Origin: Actinoplanes sp. KI2
Lineage (GTDB): Bacteria; Actinomycetota; Actinomycetes; Mycobacteriales; Micromonosporaceae
Assembly (NCBI RefSeq): GCF_025630775.1
Contig: NZ_JAOSZE010000015.1
Location: forward strand, 62,001-126,000
Direction of reading: 5' to 3'
DNA: 64,000 nucleotides
Positions within the stretch are counted from its first letter, which is position 1. Every line of letters begins with the position of its first letter. The translations under genes and the position numbers were made by a program. This document shows, piece by piece, positions 1 to 6,669 of this stretch. The notes under the pieces are model-generated. The model made no database searches and was not told the origin of the DNA. It was given only the letters and a program-made list of their open reading frames with translations.

Positions 1-727
1 GCAGCGTTACCGCAGCCTGGTCAACTCGGACCGCTTGACGCTGACCAAAGCCTTCAAACGGGCGGGCTACCGCACGGTCGGCGTCGAGCCCGGCGTCACG
101 TACGCGTGGCCGGAGGGCCAGTTCTACGGCTACGACCAGGTCTACGACGTCCACTCGCTGGACTACCACGGCCCGATGCTGAGCTGGTCGACGATGCCGG
201 ACCAGTACGCCGTCCGCCAGTTCGCGAACTTCGAGTACGGCAAGCCCCACCGCGGCCCCCTGCTCGGCGAGATCACCCTGACCTCCAGCCACACCCCCTG
301 GGCCCCCCTCCCGGTCACCCTCCCCTGGGACCAACTGGGCGACGGCTCGGTCTACGGCCCGATCATCAAGTCGGCCGAGGGCGCCGGCAGCGTCTGGAAG
401 GACAACCACAAGGTCCGCCAGGCCTACGCCACGTCCATCGCCTACTCGGTAGACACCCTGATCTCGTACGTGCAGAACTACGCCGACGACAACCTGGTCC
501 TGATCTTCTTGGGCGACCACCAGCCGGCCTCGGTAGTAGTAGGCCAGAACGCGAGCAAGGACGTCCCCATCTCCATCGTCGCCAAGGACCCAAAGGTCTT
601 CGACCGCATAGCAAGCTGGGGTTGGACGGATGGTCTCACCCCCGCCCCGAACGCCCCGGTCTGGCCGATGAACCAATTCCGCGACAAGTTCCTGACAGCC
701 TTCAGCCCCGAGGGCGAGGCACACTAG
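1..727 (+). CDS. Sulfatase/phosphoglycerol-transferase-like enzyme, C-terminal part (5' truncated by window edge)
   Basis: The frame is open from base 2, so only the last ~241 residues are present. They resemble the C-terminal half of the alkaline-phosphatase-superfamily domain of membrane sulfatases and lipoteichoic-acid-synthase-like enzymes. Visible are a TSSHTPW segment, an alpha-helical VRQAYATSIAYSVDTL stretch (the usual helix before the last metal ligands) and the LIFLGDHQP motif, whose Asp and His normally bind the catalytic metal. No membrane segment lies in the visible part; in this family the TM helices are N-terminal and would be outside the window. The gene ends with TAG just before a minus-strand gene whose tail faces it, so the two are convergent. 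The substrate cannot be told. Family assignment is fairly sure, exact function is not. Confidence 0.75.
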   Translation, partial: QRYRSLVNSDRLTLTKAFKRAGYRTVGVEPGVTYAWPEGQFYGYDQVYDVHSLDYHGPMLSWSTMPDQYAVRQFANFEYGKPHRGPLLGEITLTSSHTPWAPLPVTLPWDQLGDGSVYGPIIKSAEGAGSVWKDNHKVRQAYATSIAYSVDTLISYVQNYADDNLVLIFLGDHQPASVVVGQNASKDVPISIVAKDPKVFDRIASWGWTDGLTPAPNAPVWPMNQFRDKFLTAFSPEGEAH

Positions 728-734
728 ATATCGC

Positions 735-1483
735 TCAGGGCGGTCGCTTTCCGAGCCCACAAAAATGCGCGATCGCAGGCAGCCGGGGCCGACCGAAGAA
801 TGGCGCCAACAATTGCGGCGCCCCGCCATGAAACTGCGTCGTCGCGAATAGCCTTCTCCCGATTGCGCCCGTTTCCACGCGAGGTGCCCTCGTCGGCGCG
901 ACCGCAGTCGGTGGTGCGGCCGCGGCCTCGGAGACTGCGGCTGCGACCTCGGCGACGGTCTCGGTGACGGCTGCGGCCCCGGCGGCGTCGGCGACAGTGA
1001 TGACCCCGAGGTCTCGGCGGCCTCGGCGACGGTGACTGCCCCGGTGGCCTCGGTGGTCTCGGCCGCGGCGGTCTCCGCAACTGCCGCCTCGGCAGCTGCC
1101 GCGCTGGTGGCTGCCGCGCTGATGGCTGCCGCGCTGATGGCTGCCGCGCTGATGGCTGCCGCGGCGGTGGCTGTGGCCTCGACGGCTGCTGCACTGGTGC
1201 CTGCGGCCTCGACGGCTGCTGCACTGGTGCCTGCGGCCTCGATGGCTGCTGCAACGCTGACTGTGGTCTCGCTGACTGTGGTCTCGGTGACTGTGGCCTC
1301 GGCGGCGGCACGCTCGCGGCGCAGGCGCCACAGTTTCATGCCATGGCGTTGCGCGAGACCCCAGTCGCGGTGGCGGGCATGCTCTCGACGGAACTCCTCA
1401 GCCGCCGGAGAATAACGGCGCGACTTTGTGCGGTCGCGCATTCCGGCTAATTGCGCCTTGGTGAAGAACTCCAGCTGTCGCAC
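735..1483 (-). CDS. Ala/Thr/Val-rich low-complexity protein, broken by a 1-nt frameshift
   Basis: This gene needs two frames joined. From GTG at 1483 the minus strand reads a charged N-terminus (VRQLEFFTKAQLAGMRDRT, then SPAAEEFRREHARHRDWGL and MKLWRLRRE) followed by ~100 residues of Ala/Thr/Val/Glu/Ser repeats such as AAAIS and AAGTSAAAVE. Near 1004-1007 (CCCC on the plus strand) the repeat style continues only after a shift of one base: VITVADAAGAAAVTETVAEV in the next frame, which runs to TGA at 735. One extra C/G in that run would give a single ~249-residue protein. So this is a real gene with a recent indel, a variable homopolymer, or a base-calling error. The N-terminal charged module looks like a conserved actinobacterial domain of unknown function. 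The start is supported by a -10 box GATAAT ending six bases upstream (leaderless). No function is proposed. Confidence 0.6.
1103..1282. repeat. 15-bp-period coding minisatellite
   Basis: Three consecutive 15-bp units (CTGATGGCTGCCGCG type) at about 1117-1161 are followed by two ~30-bp units containing GACGGCTGCTGCACTGG, then by shorter GTCTCGCTGACTGTG-like units. All periods are multiples of 3, and on the minus strand they encode AAAIS and AAGTSAAAVE repeats of the low-complexity protein, so length change keeps frame. Confidence 0.85.
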
Positions 1484-1489
1484 CTCAAA

Positions 1490-1495
1490 ATTATC
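1490..1495 (-). promoter_or_regulatory. -10 element for the minus-strand low-complexity gene
   Basis: On the minus strand the sequence TGCGATAATTTTGAGGTG puts an extended -10 (TGC before GATAAT) six bases before the GTG start at 1483. This is the spacing of actinobacterial leaderless transcripts, and it decides the start chosen for that gene. Confidence 0.5.
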
Positions 1496-1522
1496 GCACC
1501 CCCAAGAACGCACCGGTAAGCC

Positions 1523-1537
1523 CGAACATTCGTTCGA
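1523..1537. promoter_or_regulatory. LexA-like SOS box
   Basis: CGAACATTCGTTCGA matches the actinobacterial LexA pattern CGAAC-N4-GTTCG. It lies just upstream of where the -35 of the minus-strand low-complexity gene should be (about 1513-1518), and about 210 bp upstream of the plus-strand GNAT gene. The position favours control of the minus-strand gene. The site is short and this is a sequence match only. Confidence 0.5.
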
Positions 1538-1749
1538 TCATGCCAATCTTCGCCAGCCGCTATTAGATCATGGAGAAACTCCGGAATTGATTATCGAAAT
1601 GTCTATCGCAACCGGCGGCACCCACAGCGAGCATGCAGCGGACCGGGCCATGGCGAGCAGCTTGACCACCGATTGCCGCGACGGGCCGCACAGACCGCAA
1701 CCGGACGGCGACCGGGCAAAGCGCCCAACCCGAAAAGTAGGCTACCCGG

Positions 1750-2385
1750 ATGTTCCGAATCGATCTCGGCGACGGCGCCACGCTCCGCCCGCTGGAGCCT
1801 TGGCAGGCGGAAGAGTTCCTGACCCACATGAACCGCGCCCGCGCCACCGTAGACCCGTGGATCCCCTGGGCGGCCCGCAGCTTCGACCTGGACAGCGCCC
1901 GCACCACCCTCCAGCGCTACGCCGACCTGCAGGCCCGAGACGCCGGCCGGATCTACGGCATCTGGCAGGCGGAAACGCCGGCGGAAACGCCTGCTGACGC
2001 GCCGGCGGCGACGCTGGCCGACACACCGGCGGCGGCGCCGGTGGACACCCTCGTAGGCGGCTGCATGTTCGTCTCCTTCGACGCCGACTCGGGCGTGGCC
2101 GAGGTCGGCTGCTGGCTGGAACCGGCCGCGACCGGTCGTGGCCTGGTCACCGCCGCGTGCCGGCAGCTGATCGACTGGGCGTTCCGGGTGCGTGGCCTGC
2201 ATCGGGTCGAATGGCACTGCAGCACCGACAACACCGCCAGCTCGAACGTGGCCCGCCGGCTCGGCCTGAAGCTGGAGGCCACGCTGCGGGAGAACTACCC
2301 GTGGAAGGGCGTCCGGCACGACACCGAGATCTGGGCCGTTTTGGCACCCGACTGGCCCGGGGAAGCATCTCGCGGATCGCGGTAA
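1750..2385 (+). CDS. GNAT N-acetyltransferase, RimJ/RimL type
   Basis: 211 residues. The N-terminal LRPLEPWQAEEFLTHM and the C-terminal GCWLEPAATGRGLVTAA (acetyl-CoA loop region), VEWHCSTDNTASSNVARRLG and ENYPWKGVRHDTEIWAVL segments are typical of enzymes that acetylate ribosomal-protein N-termini. It probably acts in the cytoplasm; the substrate is unknown. Between beta strands, at about residues 76-97, it carries an extra Ala/Pro/Thr segment built from ETPA/DTPA repeats, absent from usual family members and placed in a surface loop. The start is ATG with TAGGCT six bases upstream, so a leaderless transcript is likely. The GNAT fold is confident. Confidence 0.85.
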   Translation: MFRIDLGDGATLRPLEPWQAEEFLTHMNRARATVDPWIPWAARSFDLDSARTTLQRYADLQARDAGRIYGIWQAETPAETPADAPAATLADTPAAAPVDTLVGGCMFVSFDADSGVAEVGCWLEPAATGRGLVTAACRQLIDWAFRVRGLHRVEWHCSTDNTASSNVARRLGLKLEATLRENYPWKGVRHDTEIWAVLAPDWPGEASRGSR

Positions 2386-2475
2386 CATCCCAGCATGTCG
2401 CAGACACCCCCATAGGCAGGGCTCGCGTTCGACCGCCGAGTCCCTGTCCGTCTGCGCATTCTCAGGAGCCTTGCC

Positions 2476-3765
2476 ATGCCCCGCCCCGTCGCGGCGGGGA
2501 GTTATCGTGCCGTCCTATCGCTGCCGCATGCGCTGCGCACGTTCGTGCCCGCGCTTGGCGGCCGGCTCGCGTACGGTCTTCTCCCGCTCGCCACCTTGTT
2601 CACCGTCCAGCAGGCCACCGGCTCGTATGCTGCCGCCGGCCTGTCCCTCGCCCTGTTCGGCCTCGCGTCGATTTTCCTACCCGCCAAGGCTCGCCTGGCT
2701 GACGCCCACGGCCCCGGCCGGGTGCTGCCGTGGCTGGCCCTGACCTGCTCACTCGCGCTGGTCGGCGCAGCCGTGACCCGGTGGCCGGTCCCGTTCGTCG
2801 CGCTGGCCGGCCTGGCCGCGCCGCCACTGGGTCCGGCCATGCGGTCGGCCTGGCGGTCTCTCACCGCGGGCACATCATTCAAGGAGCGGGCGTACGCACT
2901 GGACGCCATCGCCGAGGAGACGCTCTACCTGGTCGGCCCCCTGCTGGCCGGTCTGCTGATCGCCGTGGCGCCCGCCCGCTGGTGCCTGCTCGCCACCGCC
3001 GCGCTGCTGCTCACCGGCACGATCGGCATGGTGCTGTCCGCTCCCGGCAGCAGGTCCGATGCGGTCACCCGGACGAGGCTTCTCGACCCGGGACCGCTGC
3101 GGTCGCGTGGCCTGCTCGGCGTTCTGGCCGTTCTGCTCGTTGTCGGCGCCGGCACCAGCGTCGCCTACACCGGGTTGGCCGCCGTCGCCCAGTCCCAGGG
3201 CCGCCCCGGCGCGGCCGGACTGCTCGAGGCCGCGGTCGGCGCGGGCAGCGTCCTCGGCGGCCTCCTCTGGTCCTGCCGGCACCATTCTCGCAGCAGATCT
3301 CAGCACTTCGCGGGCCTCCTCGTCCTGCTGGCCGCGGGCCTCCTGGCCGCTTCGGCCGCTTCGGCCGCCTTGACTGGTTCGGCTGATTGGGCTGGTTCAG
3401 ATGATTCGGCCGGTTTGGCCGGTTTGACCGGTTTGGCCGGTTTGGCCGGTTGGGCTGGTTGGGCTGGTTCGGCCGGACCCAGCCTCCTGGCCCTGGGTCT
3501 CATCATGGGCGTTGCCGGCCTGGCGATCGCCCCGCTCTACGTGGTTGCCTACCTGGCCGCCGACGACCTTGCCCCGCCCGGTCGGCAAACCGAGGCCGGC
3601 ACCTGGGTCAACGTCTCCTCCAACGCCGGCAACGCCCTCGGCGCCGCGACCGCCGGCCTCGTCATCGACCATCTTGGCCCATCGGCGGCTTTCCTGATCG
3701 CCGGCGCGACCCTTGCTGCGGTCGCGTTGGCCGTGTTCGCCGAGGGGAGGCCGAACGCTGGCTAG
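2476..3765 (+). CDS. MFS transporter
   Basis: 429 residues with about 12 hydrophobic segments, consistent with a major facilitator superfamily carrier in the cytoplasmic membrane. Features include a conserved RLADAHGPGR loop after TM2 (the motif A position), AMRSAWRSL in the TM4 region and an NVSSNAGNALGAATAGLVID helix near the C-terminus. The start ATG has AGGAG 8 bases upstream. At about residues 299-334, in a loop between late TM helices, a run of Gly/Leu/Ala/Trp repeats (GLAGLTGLAGLAGWAGWAG) has been inserted by expansion of a 9-bp unit. The next gene, cbiZ, starts 10 bp downstream, but its own promoter overlaps this stop codon. Substrate unknown. Confidence 0.85.
   Translation: MPRPVAAGSYRAVLSLPHALRTFVPALGGRLAYGLLPLATLFTVQQATGSYAAAGLSLALFGLASIFLPAKARLADAHGPGRVLPWLALTCSLALVGAAVTRWPVPFVALAGLAAPPLGPAMRSAWRSLTAGTSFKERAYALDAIAEETLYLVGPLLAGLLIAVAPARWCLLATAALLLTGTIGMVLSAPGSRSDAVTRTRLLDPGPLRSRGLLGVLAVLLVVGAGTSVAYTGLAAVAQSQGRPGAAGLLEAAVGAGSVLGGLLWSCRHHSRSRSQHFAGLLVLLAAGLLAASAASAALTGSADWAGSDDSAGLAGLTGLAGLAGWAGWAGSAGPSLLALGLIMGVAGLAIAPLYVVAYLAADDLAPPGRQTEAGTWVNVSSNAGNALGAATAGLVIDHLGPSAAFLIAGATLAAVALAVFAEGRPNAG
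3373..3478 (+). repeat. 9-bp-period minisatellite inside the MFS gene
   Basis: Repeats of GGCCGGTTT/GGCTGGTTG/GGCTGGTTC type, each three codons, encode Gly-Leu-Ala and Gly-Trp-Ala runs. The composition (TTGG-rich) differs from the surrounding membrane helices. Confidence 0.85.
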
Positions 3766-3774
3766 TGTCGTCCG

Positions 3775-4599
3775 GTGCCTACCGACATCGCCGACGGCAA
3801 CGCCGAGGAACCGACGCTGACCCACCGCCGTGAGGGCGGCTACGACATTCCGCTGCTGGTCTGGCGCCTCCCCGCGCCGGTTCGGGCGATCTCGTCGGCC
3901 GTCGTGGGCGGCGGCTTGGGGGAGTGCCGGTGGGTGATCAACGCCAGCGTGCCGATGTCCTACGACCGGAACGACCCCGCCGCACACCTGGACGAGCTCG
4001 CCCGGGACCTGGGCCTGACCGGCCCCGGCGTGGGCCTGCTCACCGGCGTGGACGTCGCCGACGTGGTCCCCGAATCGGACGCCGGCATCCGCCTCTGGGC
4101 AACGGTCGGCCTGGGCGCTCCGATCCAGGCCTACGACCCCACCCTGCCGACGCTGGGCACCGCGGCGCCAGGCACGACGCCGGGCACCGCGACGCCAGGC
4201 ACCGCGACGCCGGGCACCGCGACGCCGGGCACCGCGACGCCGGGCACCGCGACGCCGGGCATGACGCCGGGCACCGTCGAGGCCCCGCCGAAGCCGGGCA
4301 CCGTCAACGTGGTGGCCTGGATACCGCAGCGCCTAAGCGACTCCGCCCTGGTCAACGCCGTAGCCACCGTCACCGAGGCGAAGACCCAGGCGATCCGCGA
4401 CCTGGGCCTCTCCGCCACCGGCACCGCCACGGACGCCGTCTGCATTCTTTGCCCGCCCGGCGGCGACGCGGCCGAGTATGGCGGCCCGCGTTCCCGCTGG
4501 GGCGAGCCGCTGGCCCGGGCCGCCTACCGCGCCGTCCTGACCGGCGGCCGGGTCAACCTGACCGGCCCACAATCCTGGTCCGAGCGATCGGGCGGGTGA
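3775..4599 (+). CDS. cbiZ: Adenosylcobinamide amidohydrolase CbiZ
   Basis: 274 residues. CbiZ cleaves the aminopropanol arm of adenosylcobinamide to adenosylcobyric acid so that salvaged corrinoids can enter the archaeal-type B12 pathway. Family hallmarks are ISSAVVGGGLGECRWVINA, YDRNDPAAHLDELA, LTGPGVGLLTGVDV, LVNAVATVTEAKTQAIRDLG and TATDAVCILCPP, with YGGPRSRWGEPLARAAY near the end. The middle (about residues 127-167) holds a run of GTATP pentapeptides made by a 15-bp DNA repeat, between the ATVGLG strand and the GTVNVVAWIP strand. Start GTG follows TAGTGT at six bases, so it is likely leaderless, and the -10 overlaps the upstream stop. No other cobalamin gene is nearby. Confidence 0.9.
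   Translation: MPTDIADGNAEEPTLTHRREGGYDIPLLVWRLPAPVRAISSAVVGGGLGECRWVINASVPMSYDRNDPAAHLDELARDLGLTGPGVGLLTGVDVADVVPESDAGIRLWATVGLGAPIQAYDPTLPTLGTAAPGTTPGTATPGTATPGTATPGTATPGTATPGMTPGTVEAPPKPGTVNVVAWIPQRLSDSALVNAVATVTEAKTQAIRDLGLSATGTATDAVCILCPPGGDAAEYGGPRSRWGEPLARAAYRAVLTGGRVNLTGPQSWSERSGG
4159..4278 (+). repeat. 15-bp minisatellite in cbiZ
   Basis: At least five near-identical copies of ACGCCGGGCACCGCG run head to tail, flanked by variants (GGCACGACGCCG, GGCATGACGCCG). They encode GTATP pentapeptides in frame. The period is a multiple of 3, so copy-number change would lengthen the linker without breaking the protein. Confidence 0.9.
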
Positions 4600-4662
4600 C
4601 GCAGAGTCTGGTAACTGCGGCGGACCGAGCGTGCCTGCGCTGGGACACAGCCTCAGCGGGCT

Positions 4663-4891
4663 GGCCGGCGAGGCTAGCTGAGAGCGACGGCCGGCGAGGC
4701 TAGCTGAGAGCGACGGCCGGCGACTCCAGTTGAGCAGCACGATGGCCGGCGAGGCCAGCTGAGCAGCACGACGGCCGGCGAGGCCAGCTGAGCAGCACGA
4801 CGGCCGGCGAGGCCAGCTGAGCAGCACGACGGCCGGCGAGGCCAGCTGAGCAGCACGACGGCCGCCGGCGAGGCTAGCTGAGCAGCACGAC
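4663..4891. repeat. 26/29/32-bp tandem array in a convergent intergenic region
   Basis: Eight head-to-tail units tile the interval exactly: two of 26 bp (4663-4714), five of 29 bp (4715-4859) and one of 32 bp (4860-4891). Each begins GGCCGGCGAG or a variant. The last unit contains the stop codon and the final codons (AVVLLS) of the F420-type gene at 4874-5317, so the array looks like repeated copying of that gene's 3' end outwards. Central units are identical, outer ones have diverged. It fills nearly the whole gap to cbiZ, which converges from the other side. There are no unique spacers, so it is not CRISPR. Confidence 0.9.
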
Positions 4892-5317
4892 GGCCGTCTC
4901 CCTGCCCCGCCGCTCGGCGAAGGCGTCGAGATCGCCGTACCCCGAGTAGTCGTGCAAGGCGGTCCACAGCCGGTCGCGCTCGGCGCCGGTCGCCTGGGCG
5001 GCGGTCACCGGGCGGCTCGTGCCGCCGGCCAGGTCGACCGTCGCCTCGGGGCGGGATCGCAGGTTGAGCCACCAGGCCGGGTCGGCCGGGTCCCAGCCGT
5101 TCATGGCGAGGGTGACCAGGCGGTCGCCGTCCTCGATGTAGCAGAGCACGACGGCGCGCGGCTCGCCCGAGCGCCGGCCGGTCGTGGTGAGCCGCAGGAT
5201 GCCGCAGCGGCCGGGGGCGGGTGGGCGCAGCCCGCGGTCGTTGGTGGCGCGTAGCACCAGCTTGTGGGTCCGCCAGGCGCTGCGGACGAACCATCTCGGC
5301 GGAAGGTAGGGCGACAT
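4874..5317 (-). CDS. Deazaflavin (F420)-dependent nitroreductase-family protein
   Basis: 147 residues, the usual length of the Ddn/F420H2-dependent reductase family (split beta-barrel fold). The order LRLTTTGRRSGEPRAVVLCY, IEDGDRLVTLAMNGWDPADP, WWLNLRSRPEATVDL is diagnostic. These cytosolic enzymes use F420H2 to reduce quinones or nitro compounds. Start ATG is preceded by AGGAGG at the right distance. It is divergently transcribed from a TetR regulator, with palindromic operators in the 74-bp gap, so it is probably repressed by that TetR. The 3' end is embedded in a minisatellite, which leaves its stop codon intact (TAG) although the neighbouring copies read TGG at that position. Exact substrate unknown. 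Confidence 0.85.
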   Translation of the reverse strand: MSPYLPPRWFVRSAWRTHKLVLRATNDRGLRPPAPGRCGILRLTTTGRRSGEPRAVVLCYIEDGDRLVTLAMNGWDPADPAWWLNLRSRPEATVDLAGGTSRPVTAAQATGAERDRLWTALHDYSGYGDLDAFAERRGRETAVVLLS

Positions 5318-5333
5318 CGGATCCTCCTACAGT

Positions 5334-5371
5334 GTAGACCTACACCGTAGAGTAAGCCCTACGGTGTAGGG
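5334..5371. promoter_or_regulatory. TetR operator between the F420 enzyme and TetR
   Basis: Two dyads sit here: ACAGTGTAG-AC-CTACACCGT (about 5334-5353, one mismatch) and CCTACGGTGTAGG (5359-5371). All half-sites share CTAC-A/G-C/G-TGTAG. The right-hand dyad overlaps the spacer upstream of TAGGAT (5379-5384), the -10 of the TetR gene. The left-hand one is upstream of the enzyme's ribosome binding site. Divergent autorepression is inferred. Confidence 0.7.
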
Positions 5372-5391
5372 GAACAAGTAGGATCCGGGAT

Positions 5392-6069
5392 GTGCCAAGA
5401 CGTGCTTCCGACACCTCCGCGACCCGCGCGAGCACGCGCCTGAGCCGGGAGGGGATCGTCGCGGCGGCCATCGAGCTGGCCGACCGGGACGGGCTGGCCG
5501 CGACGAGCATGCGCCGGCTGGCCCAGCACCTGGGCGTCGACGCGATGTCGATCTACTACCACGTACGCGACAAGGACGCGCTGCTGGCGGCGATGGCCGA
5601 TGCCGTAGTGGCACAAATATCCTATGAAGAAATAAAAGACTATAAATGGCATGAGCAGCTAAAAGGGCTGATCATGGCGGCGCGGCAGACCATGCTGAGC
5701 CACCCCTGGGCGGCCCGGGTTCTGGAGGGCCGCGATCAGCCGACCCCGGCCGTGCTGCTGCACCTGGAACGGGTGCTCGCCATCATGCGGGCCGGCGGCT
5801 GTAGCGTCGACCTCGGCCACCACGCTATCCACCTGCTCGGCAGCCGCATCCTCGGCTTCAGCCAGGACCTCTTCGACGATGACCCGGATGCCGCCCCGCC
5901 GCCCGAGGCCATGGCCGCCTGGGCCGAAACGATGCCGCACATCGTCGAACTGGCCACCGCCGTCACCCACGACGGCGCGCTGGGCGGCTGCGACGACGAC
6001 GGCGAGTTCGCCTTCGCCCTCGATCTGCTGCTGGAGGGCCTGGAGCGGCGACGGGTCAGCGGTAGCTGA
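5392..6069 (+). CDS. TetR-family repressor (TetR_C-type)
   Basis: 225 residues. The N-terminal HTH is clear (LSREGIVAAAIELADRDGLA, then TSMRRLAQHLGVDAMSIYYH), followed by a ligand-binding all-helical domain of the tetracycline-repressor C-terminal type. The start is GTG with TAGGAT seven bases upstream (leaderless). It lies divergent to the F420-type enzyme with shared operators and presumably represses both. Residues ~74-94 (bases 5612-5672) are encoded by strikingly AT-rich codons (ATA, TAT, GAA, AAA, CTA) unlike the rest of the gene. Its end overlaps the 3' end of the convergent DUF1684 gene by 14 bp. Ligand unknown. Confidence 0.85.
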   Translation: MPRRASDTSATRASTRLSREGIVAAAIELADRDGLAATSMRRLAQHLGVDAMSIYYHVRDKDALLAAMADAVVAQISYEEIKDYKWHEQLKGLIMAARQTMLSHPWAARVLEGRDQPTPAVLLHLERVLAIMRAGGCSVDLGHHAIHLLGSRILGFSQDLFDDDPDAAPPPEAMAAWAETMPHIVELATAVTHDGALGGCDDDGEFAFALDLLLEGLERRRVSGS

Positions 6070-6652
6070 GCTCGCCCGCCTCGATCCGGGCCGGCACCCG
6101 GTTCTCCGGTGGGGCGAGGGGGCAGAGCCACGCGTCGTCGTACGCGCAAGAGGGGTTGTAAAGGTAGTTGAAGTCGAGCCGGACCCGGTCGCCCGGCAGC
6201 ACCTCGAGACCGCGGCTGTGGGTGCCCTTCACGGTGTCGGTCAGGTAGCGCCCGCCGCCGTAGGTGTCGTGCCCGCAGGTGCCGTCGCGCACCGGCAGGA
6301 ACAAACCGCCGCCGTACGCCGAAATCCACCAGAGCGACAGCTCGCCGAGCGGCGTCTCCAGCACCCCGGCCCGCCGGTAGTGCACGATCCCGTCCGGCCC
6401 GCCGGTGTCGATGTCGATCTCACCCGGCGAAGGCCGGACGGTCGCCTCGACGATCGCCGCCGGGTTCGGCTCGAAGTACCTGAGGCCGGTGAACGAAGCG
6501 GCCGGGATCGGCGACTGCGGATGGGTGGCGAACAGCTCGTCCCGCCGCCGGCGAAAGTCTTCGAGACCGGTCGCCTCCAGGTACATCCGGGCCACCGCGG
6601 CGCGATAGTCGGTCAGCTCGAGTGCCTCCCGGACCGTGAAGAGTGTCTCCAT
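6056..6652 (-). CDS. DUF1684 family protein
   Basis: 198 residues from ATG 6652; a longer frame to 6715 exists but would run back into modC. Family signatures are FRRRRDELFATHPQSPIP, FTGLRYFEPNPAAIVEATV, DTYGGGRYLTD, LDFNYLYNPSCAYDDAWLCP and NRVPARIEAGE. The function of DUF1684 is not established; the conserved YNPxCAYxxxWxCPL core suggests a binding pocket with two cysteines. It is the last gene of the molybdate operon (the modC stop is at 6670), which may be only positional. It ends convergent to and overlapping the TetR gene by 14 bp. Confidence 0.85.
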   Translation of the reverse strand: METLFTVREALELTDYRAAVARMYLEATGLEDFRRRRDELFATHPQSPIPAASFTGLRYFEPNPAAIVEATVRPSPGEIDIDTGGPDGIVHYRRAGVLETPLGELSLWWISAYGGGLFLPVRDGTCGHDTYGGGRYLTDTVKGTHSRGLEVLPGDRVRLDFNYLYNPSCAYDDAWLCPLAPPENRVPARIEAGELSYR

Positions 6653-6669
6653 GACCGTGAACCTATCCG

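Noticed and set aside
724..1331. Long minus-strand frames rich in Arg/Pro/Ser/Gln or Arg/His/Gly/Ser over the repeat region
   Set aside because: Their N-terminal parts are the wrong frames of the same repeat; the Ala/Thr/Val/Glu reading has proper codon bias and a structured N-terminus. Only the last part of the frame ending at 735 is kept, as the shifted C-terminus.
1032..1415. Plus-strand Ala/Val-rich frame
   Set aside because: It is the antisense of the minus-strand repeat protein, with no RBS and no homology-like core.
4663..4891. CRISPR-like array
   Set aside because: Units follow each other without unique spacers, no cas genes are near, and one unit contains a gene's stop codon.
4674..5294. 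Minus-strand 206-codon frame through the minisatellite and the F420 gene
   Set aside because: It is out of phase with the conserved F420-enzyme frame and consists of frame-cycling repeat peptides.
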